This document shows, piece after piece, positions 1 through 7,403 of a stretch of DNA of 13,707 nucleotides. The position numbers and the translations under genes are program-made. Source of the DNA: Allomyces macrogynus ATCC 38327 (lineage: Eukaryota > Blastocladiomycota > Blastocladiomycetes > Blastocladiales > Blastocladiaceae); contig GG745334.1 in assembly GCA_000151295.1 (NCBI GenBank), forward strand, positions 1,043,771-1,057,477. The letters run 5' to 3'. How positions within the stretch are numbered: position 1 is the stretch's first letter; every line of letters begins with the position of its first letter. Below the pieces are notes generated by a model. The model did not search any database, was not told the DNA's origin, and saw only the letters and a list, made by a program, of their open reading frames with translations.

Positions 1-444
1 TTCGCCCTGCTGAGCGTCGTCACGCTCCTGTCGTGGGTGTGGGCCGTGCGCAAAGTGCAGACGCACCCGGGGCACGCGGCCGCAGCGAGTACGGTCGCGG
101 CGCTCGTCTCAGCATGGTGGTCGCACTCGCAGCGCGACGTGGCCGCATCGACATCGGCGCATCCGCACCTCGTGCGCGTCGCCCACCTCGTTATGGTCGT
201 TGTGCGCATCGCGCTCATTTCCATTCTTGCGCTGTTGGTCGTTCTGTTGGCCGTCGTGCAGCGGATTGACGCGCACCGCGAGCATGAGGGCGAGTCGATG
301 CCGGCGCGCGTGTTGTGGACGCTGTTGCTGATCGTCGTTGTCGTGTGGGCCGCGCTCTCACACGTCGCGTTTGTGGTCGAGGTCAAGGCCGAAGCGCGCG
401 CGCCAGCTACTGTCACGGGCGTGCGCACCGTCGAGGTCAAGTAG
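1..444 (+). CDS. C-terminal part of a multi-pass membrane protein (5' end outside window)
   Basis: The frame is open from base 1 and ends at TAG 442-444, giving 147 residues of the C-terminal part of a larger protein. Three hydrophobic stretches are visible: a partial one at the start (FALLSVVTLLSWVWAV), one at about residues 65-87, rich in Val/Leu/Ile, and one at about residues 103-125 (ARVLWTLLLIVVVVWAALSH). The loops between them are Ala/His/Arg-rich, and the last 20 residues are polar. GC at third codon positions is high, as in the other genes here. An AT-rich stretch at 592-604 could hold the 3'-end processing signal. I do not recognise a family; a transporter, a receptor or an uncharacterised integral membrane protein are all possible. 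The Met at 37 is only an internal methionine, because the frame is open upstream of it. Confidence 0.7.
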   Translation, partial: FALLSVVTLLSWVWAVRKVQTHPGHAAAASTVAALVSAWWSHSQRDVAASTSAHPHLVRVAHLVMVVVRIALISILALLVVLLAVVQRIDAHREHEGESMPARVLWTLLLIVVVVWAALSHVAFVVEVKAEARAPATVTGVRTVEVK

Positions 445-1585
445 AGTGATGGTGTGAAGGGCGAACGGGCGCGCGCGAGCGATATTCTTCGCGCGGGTCC
501 AGACAAGGGCAAGATGAACGAGGCAACCCCAACGAGAATCGAGTTTTGGATTGTTGGTTTGTGCAAGCTGGGCGAGCTGAACGGGCTGTGATCAATATAT
601 ATTTGTACCACGAATGAGGCCTGCACCGCTTTCCTTCTTGACAATCTAACGCGCTTCAGCGCAACCTCGCGAGCACAAACCAGGACTTGGGCAAAAGATG
701 GAGCGGCGGGGCCTTGTGCATGCAGACGAAGCCAGAATTTGCTTCAAAATTTATGGAATTGTGAGCCAAAGGCATCATGTCTCCTATCGAAATGAAGCGC
801 GGTGCGCCCAGAACTGGCCAGCACTGACCGCAGAGATAAACGCTCCAAGGCATGCATCGCCAAGTGTCCGCAAAGTTGCCTCTTGTGCCATGTTGGGTGA
901 TGTCGGACCGCATCACGCATGCACCGACTGGACCAGGCTCAAAGTCACTGGTGCCCAGAGTTAAAAACACTTCAGATTCAGCCCAAACTTGATCATTATG
1001 TAGAAGAACACTGCACCTCTCACTTACCAAGTTATCAGCTCAAGCGAGGCCGTGGGGAGTATGCACAGTGAGCTCGCCATGTTCAAATTATCATGGAGCG
1101 TCACAACAAGGTGTAGGTTGCCGTTTGGGTGGGTGCCGGGTGCTCAAGCCCAGCCCCCGATTTGGCGATATTGCGCGAGACTATTGCTAATACTTTGCGA
1201 GGAAATGGGACGTAGCAGCCAGACGACAGTGGCGGGGCTCGTGATGGAGATCACGATGATCCTAGCAGGAAATCAGATATTTGAATGAGCACAGCATTAA
1301 GAATCGCTGTACGTCCCAGTGAATGTCCAGCAATCGAGACAAGGCGACGGCCACACTGCCGTTGACAATAATTCGGCCGCTGACGAGGACTCCCCACGGC
1401 ACTTCCCGAGCTGCACGAACGGCGTGCAGGCCTGCGCCGTGCACGAGGCTTTGCCGCGAGACTCGAGAGACAAACGATCACACGGGGCCACGGCCTTTGT
1501 TGATGCCCGTTGATGCCTTGATTGCTGTCGGATTGCACATGCCCAACAAGAAGGGCAGCATCTCCTCCCCATTTCAACAACAAAC
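445..1585. other. Lower-GC stretch without a recognisable gene
   Basis: About 1.1 kb separates the membrane-protein gene from the RMND1-like gene. Base composition from roughly 560 to 1300 is visibly more balanced than in the neighbouring genes. The longest frames (656-1030 on -, 698-964 on +) lie on top of each other, are rich in Cys/Trp/His and lack the strong G/C preference at third codon positions seen in real genes here. A 7-bp inverted repeat (472-478 with 489-495) lies just after the upstream stop codon, and an AT-rich run at 592-604 may be its poly(A) region. A 10-nt near-perfect tandem repeat lies at 1499-1518. The last few hundred bases should contain the promoter and leader of the next gene. 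I see no tRNA, rRNA or transposase signature. Confidence 0.5.
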
Positions 1586-3223
1586 ATGATGCATTCGACA
1601 TTACGACTCGCGACACGCTCCTGGCCTGCACCGCGGGCCCGGGTACCAAATTTTCTCGCCATCGCGCTGCCAACCGGCCGCCATTTCCAAGTTCCCGCAG
1701 CAGACGTTCGCCAGCTTCACATTCCTGCTCCGTCTTCCGTCGTGACGATTCCACGCACCTTGGCGGGCCTTCGGCCGCACTGCTGGCGCTCCAGCCGCGC
1801 TTGCTCGGTTGTCCTCGACCGCCGCAACCACTACCCCGCCGCCCGCGGACCCGCAGCTCGCTGCGCTCGTTGCCGGCGCGACCGCCGCAACGACAGCGCG
1901 GCTGCCAAGAAAAAATCGACCGTGCGGCGTGCGACCGGTGCTGACTACCCGCCCGCCGACGACCTCGCACCTGACGGTGTCCCCGCCGATGCACTGACTG
2001 GAACGCACCGTGCGGCCGCGTACTGCACGGCCGACTCGTACGACCTGCACGCGGTTCGTGACGCGGTGGAGAAGGCGCCGGGCATGCATCTGCTTCCGGC
2101 GCTCGCCGACGATGTCGTGCACGTGCAAGTCGCGGACGAGGACGTCGACGGCGACTTGTTTGTGTTTGGCGATGGGACATTTGTCGTCTGGAGCCGCGAC
2201 CCGGCACGGATTGCGGTCGCGGTCATGACGAGGGTGCTTGGGAAGCGCGTGCCGCTCGTCGAGGCTGGTGCGGGTGCGACGGGGGTGCGGTCGCGCCTGC
2301 CGTTGCCTCTGGAACCGGTCAAGCAGGGCGCCGAGGTGATGCCGTACGCGCACATGGAGGTCGAAGACATGGCCTACGTTGAGGATGCGGGCGAGTACGC
2401 ATCTTTTTTCTCTCTTTTTGCGAGACCTCGATACTGTTCTGCTCACTCTGTTCAAACGAACAGAACCACAGGCCTCATCGGCGATACGATCCTGATCGGC
2501 GCCTCACCGACCCCGGCGCTGTCCAAGCTCGCCTTCTCGCACGGCCTGAGCAGGTCCGCCAAGGTGGCCGTTCTCGAGGGGCTGCTCGACACTTGCCTTG
2601 GGTCGACGCGGCACGTCCCTGCACAACTCGCTGCGGGCCAAGGGCTGGGGTTGTCGCGGCGCCAGGTGCTGCAAATCATTGGCGAGCTACTCAGTGTCCG
2701 CGCACTGCTCAACCTGCCGGGCCACGCCAACGCCGAGAGTTTGCTCGACACACCCGAGTACTATGTGCGTGCTCTCCTTCTCGATGGGCTCTGGTTCGAG
2801 TGCGGCATGCGCTGACATTTTGACTCGGTAGTGGTCGAAACCGGAACTCGAAGAGTACTACAACCGCGTGTCGCGGTGGCTCGACATCAAGCCGCGGATT
2901 GCTGGTCCATACCTTTGTTTGCGTCCATTTTCGCTATGCGCACGTTGCTAACCCGCTACTCTACTCTCCCCTCTTGCCCAGTCCTGAACCAAAAGCTCGA
3001 CTACGCGGCCGAGTTTGCTCAAGTTCTGCGCGGATACTCGAGCGAGAAGCACTCGCTCAAGCTCGAGTGGTTCATCATCATCCTGATTGCCGTCGAAGTC
3101 GCGTTCGAGGTCGTGCACTGGTGCGAGAAGCTCGGATACCTCGAGATTCCGCCACTGCCGCTTGTGGCGAGCGAAGAATCGCAGCAGCAGCAGCAGCAGG
3201 TGCAAAAGGTGGAGAGTGTATAG
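1586..3223 (+). CDS. RMND1: RMND1/Rmd1-family (DUF155) mitochondrial inner-membrane protein
   Basis: Proposed exons are 1586-2394, 2464-2764, 2832-2904 and 2982-3223 (474 aa). Introns of 69, 67 and 77 nt are GT...AG, with branch-like CTCAC, CTGAC and CTAAC. DUF155 begins near residue 145 with AYCTADSYDL. It continues through GLIGDTILIG, a helical Leu-rich segment, the TPEYYWSKPELEEYYNRV motif created by splicing, and LNQKLDYAAEF. It ends in SEKHSLKLEW followed by one membrane segment (about residues 424-440), the usual C-terminal anchor. The N-terminus is Arg/Ser/Ala-rich with few acidic residues, like a mitochondrial transit peptide. In animals RMND1 supports mitochondrial translation; yeast Rmd1 and Rmd8 are relatives. 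The C-terminus adds a six-Gln run. The start at 1586 follows AACAAAC and is the first suitable ATG. Residues about 52-110 are doubtful because another frame looks more protein-like there (see findings). It is convergent with the TAF1A-like gene, 145 bp away. Confidence 0.85.
3182..3199 (+). repeat. (CAG)6 microsatellite coding polyglutamine
   Basis: Six perfect CAG codons in frame encode Gln 462-467 at the extreme C-terminus of the RMND1-like protein, after the membrane anchor. Such runs are prone to length change between strains. The position, outside the conserved domain, suggests little functional constraint. Confidence 0.9.
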
Positions 3224-3368
3224 GGTCGGTTGTAGGTCGGCATGATTTAGTTTCTAGCGCAGCACTATATTATTTTGGCTTGTGGGGGTACCATTCCATT
3301 TCAATCACGCCCGGGAAATAACGTTACAAGAGAAAAGAGCAGACAAGGGGGAAAAACGGTCTTGGAGG

Positions 3369-5572
3369 TCAATATGGCTGCGAGCCCATCTCAAATTCTT
3401 GACTGAAAAAGTCGTCGTCGTGGTCGGCAACCTCCAGAACGTGCTCGCTGGCGGCGACCATGTTAACGTCCATGCCGTCGTCATTCACGGGGCTCGGCGA
3501 CGAACCGAGCCGAGGCGATGAGAATGACGGATATGCGTGTGCGCTGGCAAAGGCAGGCGGTGGTGATGCTCGCGCCGGGGACGGCGATCGTTGCTGTTGC
3601 CAAAGCCTCGCTGACCGCCGGCGGAGTGGCGGGCTTCGGGAGGGCAATGCACGCGACAATGGTGGTGGAGAACGAGAGGACGGGGAGAGCGAGGCCGTGG
3701 GCAAGGACGAGGACGGCAGGGCGAGCGGAGATCGTTGCGGCGTAGGTCGCTGCGGCGTGGCGGGTGATCGTGGTCGTCCCGGGGTGGGGGGTGATCGTGA
3801 CGCGGCAAGTGGAGATCGCGGCGACTCTGCGCGTGGTGGTGGGCGCGACGCGCCGCTTGGTGATGCCGGCGCAGGCGCCTTGACGGGCGACAGCGACCGT
3901 CGCGACCGCTTGGCAGGACGCGGCGCAACATTTCCATCCTCCTCTCCGTCACGATCATGGTCCTCGTCGTCGTCATTGCTCGAGTCGCTGCCCGACGCAT
4001 CATCGAACCGCGATGCCGGCAACAGGTCGCGCAACGCGACACCAACCTTCTCCACCACGTGCTCGAGCGCATCCGGGAACCCGCGGTGCGCCCAGATCCG
4101 CGCCTTTGCGGCATGGTAGACGCCCGGGATCACGAGAAGCGCGACCAGGCACTTGTAGACGACGAGCTCGATGGGGTCGGACTCGATCTGGACCAGGTGC
4201 AGCGAAAACCACCAGCTGCGACGCGACGACGGGAACACGTGCGCCACGGCGTCGTCGCCGGACCTGTACAGCAGGTCGACCAGTTCGGCCCAGGTCTGCA
4301 CGGATGCGCACGGGAAGTCGAGGTCGGCCATGAGCGTGTCGAGTCGCTGCATGTCGGTGGTCGTTATGTCGAGGCCAAGCGCGGGCAAGTCCAGCGCGTC
4401 GTTGTCGGCGCCAGTATCAATGGCAATGTCGTAGACCTTGGCGACCTGGATGATGCGCGCCGAGCGGTCGCGCGTGCCGCATCGTTTCCAAAACGGGCGC
4501 TGTTGGTGCCGACCTGGCCCTATTGGAGAGCGACAGTATCTTGGTCTCCGTGGGACCGTCACGGTGGGGTCCTCCTCAATGTCGGCGAGCGCCTGCTCGA
4601 GCAGATCCGGAATCGCGTCACGGAGCCCGGCGACCGCGAGCAAGTAGGCATGGTGCGCGAGGAACCGCGTCGACTGCGGGTAGATCACACGGAGCCGATC
4701 GAGCACCGCGCCGCGCCGTGCCAAGATACTGTGCCGGTCGGTACGATACGGTCTCGCCGGCAAACGACTGCGACAGCCGCCGCGACGACCGCTGCGATGT
4801 GCGCGAGGCCTGCGACCACCGGCGCTGGCTGGCCATCAGCGCATCATCGTCCGAATCGGAAACGTCGTCACGCTCATCGCCACCGTTTTCGGCCTGCGTC
4901 GCGGCACGGTCGGCCTCGGCCTCGTCAAGGAGCGCAATCGAGACCATGGCCAGCAGACCAATCAGCGGCTCGTCATCCGAGTACGGGTACTGCGACATGA
5001 GCGGATCGAGGTAGGCGTAGGCACCGTGCAAGTCCCCGCGCGACACGTAGTGCAGGGCGAGCTCGTGCGCGAGCGGGATGCGGAAGGCGGCGGCCTCTTC
5101 CATGCCGGCCAGGCTTTGCAGGAAGCACAGCACCGGGTCGGAATTGGACATGGTCCGGCGAGCATCGTCATCGTCGTCATTAGTGGTCGAGCACTTGGCG
5201 GCTTCGAGGCCGCGCAGGATCGCAACGCCAGCCTGGTACAGAGGAGCGGAAAAGATCAGTACGACGCTCCTTGCACAGGGCCAGGGACGACAAGGAGCCG
5301 AGAAAATGCACACCGACTTTCCAAATGATCTCAAACGGGGGCGACTTGTGCCGGCACAGCACGAGCAAGAGGCGGAGCCCGTCGGACCATCGTCGCTGCA
5401 GAAGGCACACGCGCAAAGCCTCGAGGGCGGCCGTCACGTAGGATTCGTTGAAGACGAGCGAGTGGTGGCTGGCGAGAAAGGCCAAGTCGGGCTCGAACGG
5501 GTTTTTGGGCGGCGTTCGTCGTGGCGGGCGCTTGGGCCGCCGGGTGGAGATGCCCGCCAGCTGGAGGTCCAT
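3369..5572 (-). CDS. TAF1A: TAF1A-like subunit of the RNA polymerase I selectivity factor (SL1/core factor)
   Basis: Proposed exons are 5572-5318, 5232-4820 and 4728-3369 (675 aa). Family features in order: a helical N-terminal block ending RRWSDGLRLLL then PPFEIIWK, joined by splicing to AGVAILRGLE, equivalent to the 'APEIIWKLG.EIL' block of TAF1A. Next come a TPR-like region (residues about 139-185), an acidic linker, the RRGAVLDRLRVIYPQS helix, and the signature SSRRSWWFSLHLVQ with Trp 395-396, matching the 'SRK.WWP..HFS' motif. TAF1A belongs to the TBP-containing factor that places Pol I at rDNA promoters. The start has a strong context (AGCACCATGG) with an in-frame stop upstream at 5680. 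The last ~190 residues are an SP/RSP-rich disordered tail with a basic patch (PAKRSRRS), much longer than in animals. The first intron (85 nt) has a good CTGAT branch and pyrimidine tract; the second is weak. Family assignment rests on motif memory. Confidence 0.65.
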
Positions 5573-6186
5573 GGTGCTTGTGTACTTGCAGTTGCGTTCA
5601 GCGAGCCATTCCGGGGCCGTGGTGGAAACGGAGTCGGGGACGAGGCCGATGAAGAATGTGCATGTCGTTGGCTGTGATCAAAATGAGTGCGGTAGAAGGA
5701 TCACGTGTGTGGCTCCAGGCGAAGGAAAGAGGCTGGGCCCGAGACGAACGGCTGTTGGCGTGCTTCGTCCAGATTGAATCCACCTCTTTCCAACACGGAC
5801 GTTTGCCAAAATGGTCTGTACAGCACACTGCACGCTGAACACTGTTTGCCGCTGGCCACCCCCACGCACGCCGAACGAACCCAACACCGCAACAACCCCC
5901 CACCGACACCACCAACACCAGCGCTGTCGCCCCCCCGTATCCTCGACGGATACGATTTACCGACTTGTGAGCAACGCTGCACCGCTGCATCGCCCCGATT
6001 TCGACCAGAACGAACCGCTGGCCGACCGTGGCCACGCCAATCCATCCGTCACCACCGCTGGCCGTTTCGCTCACCCAACGTCCCTGCGCACCGGCGCTGC
6101 GCTCTCGTTAAGTTGGCGCAACGAACGTCTCTATAACGACGTCGTTTTGGCGGGATTTGCGCCGAATTCGGGGCGATGCAGCGAGC
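5573..6186. promoter_or_regulatory. Divergent promoter interval between TAF1A-like (-) and RPS24 (+)
   Basis: About 0.6 kb lies between the TAF1A-like start codon and the tentative RPS24 first exon. It holds a C-rich tract (about 5880-5936), a small hairpin CGTATCC-TCGAC-GGATACG at 5936-5954, a TATAAC box-like hexamer at 6132-6137 and an ACGT-core palindrome overlapping it. Frames crossing the interval (5598-6074 on -, 5811-6221 on +) have implausible composition and no family resemblance. I read it as a shared promoter region, with RPS24 signals in its right half; no transcription start can be proved from sequence alone. Confidence 0.5.
6135..6146. promoter_or_regulatory. ACGT-core palindrome AACGACGTCGTT near the RPS24 TATA-like box
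   Basis: A perfect 12-bp palindrome immediately follows a TATA-like hexamer (6132-6137, overlapping by three bases) and lies about 40 bp before the tentative RPS24 start codon. ACGT cores are the usual centre of bZIP dimer sites. Use as a binding site is inference from symmetry and position. Confidence 0.4.
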
Positions 6187-6857
6187 ATGCCGAAACTCGT
6201 CCGACAAAACCGTCCCGTTGACGTCAACTCGCTAATTTCGCCTGCGGGGTGGCCATCGGCATTTTTGACCGCGATCGAGAGCCTTGCGCTCGCCAGAAAA
6301 GCTCATTTTCGGAGCCGTTTGACTAACGCTATTGTCCGGCTTTTTGGCGACCTGCTCGCTCTGCGTTCGAACAAAAATGCCCACTAGGCCATCGACACTT
6401 CGTCTGCCACGATCCGCACGCGCAAGTTCCTGACCAACCGCTTGCTGCAGCGCAAGCAGATGGTCGTGGACGTCCTGCACGCCAACCTGGCTAACCTCGC
6501 GAAGGAGACGATCCGCGAGAAGCTCGCCAAGATGTACAAGGTCAACAAGGACGTTGTCGTTGTCTTTGGCTTCCGTACCGCCTTTGGTGGTGGCAAGTCG
6601 ACGGGCTTCGCCCTGATCTACGACTCGGTCGACTCGCTCAAGAAGTTTGAGCCCAAGCACCGCCTTGTGCGCGTACGTTGTCGCTCTTGTGCTGGTGGTC
6701 TGATGAACGTTGTGAATCTGACTTTGTTTATTTCTGCTTCGATTAGCTTGGTCTGGCCGAGGAGTCGAAGTCGGGCCGCAAGCAGCGCAAGGAGCGCAAG
6801 AACCGTGCCAAGAAGGTGCGCGGCACCAAGAAGGCGGCCATTATGGGCAAGAAGTAA
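6187..6857 (+). CDS. RPS24: 40S ribosomal protein eS24
   Basis: Exon 6388-6672 encodes [19 protein letters not shown], then [15 protein letters not shown] and [15 protein letters not shown] motifs up to KHRLVR. A 74-nt intron (6673-6746, GTACGT...CTGAC...TTAG) leads to exon 6747-6857 encoding [20 protein letters not shown] and a Lys-rich end, stop TAA. Length and motifs match eS24 (about 130 aa), a small-subunit protein needed for pre-rRNA processing. The exon opening GCC ATC GAC has no in-frame Met, so a small first exon is required, as in many eukaryotic S24 genes. My tentative choice is ATG 6187-6198 (M-P-K-L) spliced from a weak GTCCGA at 6199 to CACTAG at 6386-6387, with a CTAAC branch at 6323. 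An ATG directly followed by GT at 5811 is the alternative. The body of the gene is certain; the first exon is not. Confidence 0.95.
6217..6228. promoter_or_regulatory. CRE-type palindrome GTTGACGTCAAC at the 5' end of RPS24
   Basis: A perfect 12-bp palindrome contains the full cAMP-response element TGACGTCA at 6219-6226. It sits 18 bp after the proposed first splice donor of RPS24, or just upstream of the gene if a different first exon is used. Full-length CREs are targets of CREB/ATF-type bZIP proteins in animals and fungi. Whether it is used here is unknown. It pairs with a second ACGT palindrome about 80 bp upstream. Confidence 0.45.
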
Positions 6858-7403
6858 AGGACGACGCAGTGCGGGTTTTCATAAATCTTGCTTTCCCGAG
6901 CACTGGCACTCTGTTCTGTCTGTTCTCTTGAGCCCTCGTTGCGATTCAAAACTGCGCTTGCCTGGTCGCCCTGATGTCTGTGCGCTGGTTGCGCGCGCAT
7001 CGAGGCTAACATTGAGCGTTCCAGCACGATTCTTTCAGCCCGCAACGCATTCTTATTCCTCAGGGCGAAAAGAGACAGTCTCGATAAATCCATGCCGTTC
7101 CACACGTTGACGGTTCGCTGTTGGTCCTGAAGCGGTCCAAGGAGGAGCAAGGAGGAGTGCCGTGGTGCAAATTAGATTGTTGTTCGTGGCAAGATGCGGC
7201 GCGATGCAAGAGCGTTTTGATCGCTACGCTTGGTCGGAGTGGACTTGTGACTCGATGCGAGCGGTTTGGCCGATGCAGGACGGATGGGACCTCTGCTTCC
7301 CTCCCTTCGCATGTCACGTCGACATTCACGTCTACCTTGGTCCGCTCCTTGGATCACGCCCAGAACAAGCTGCAATTTCCACCAGCTGCACGCCCTCATC
7401 AGC
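6858..7403. other. RPS24-RAD7 intergenic region with RAD7 5' leader
   Basis: About 0.55 kb follows the RPS24 stop. A CATAAATC sequence about 25 bp downstream could serve as the RPS24 poly(A) signal. The remainder should hold the RAD7-like promoter and leader. A frame on + is open across part of it in continuity with RAD7 exon 2, but it bypasses the well-supported first exon and is probably chance. I see no small RNA gene that I can support. Confidence 0.5.

Noticed and set aside
656..1030. 124-codon frame on the minus strand in the lower-GC region
   Set aside because: The composition is rich in Cys, Trp and His, with no third-position GC preference, no recognisable domain and an overlapping frame on the other strand; kept only as a question in the findings.
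1251..2207. 318-codon open frame on the minus strand
   Set aside because: It is opposite the RMND1-like first exon and its upstream region, is extremely Arg/Ser/Gly-rich, and has no family motif; GC-rich DNA often leaves antisense frames open.
1601..2455. 284-codon open frame on the minus strand
   Set aside because: It is antisense to the DUF155 exon, and the conserved AYCTADSYDL and GDTILIG motifs place the real coding on the plus strand.
3460..4119. Gly/Asp/Arg repeat-like plus-strand frame (219 codons)
   Set aside because: It is the antisense image of the Ser-Pro/Arg-Ser-Pro tail of the TAF1A-like protein.
3957..5000. 347-codon plus-strand frame across the TAF1A-like gene
   Set aside because: It is antisense to exons carrying TAF1A motifs (SSRRSWWF and the helices), with Arg/Asp-rich shadow composition.
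5487..5502. GTTCGAGCC on the minus strand, resembling a tRNA B box
   Set aside because: It lies inside the TAF1A-like exon encoding NPFEPDL; no A box or acceptor stem could be found around it.
5811..6221. 136-codon plus-strand frame upstream of RPS24
   Set aside because: It is rich in Thr/Pro/His/Arg without any domain and crosses the TATA-like box and the first palindrome; better read as promoter.
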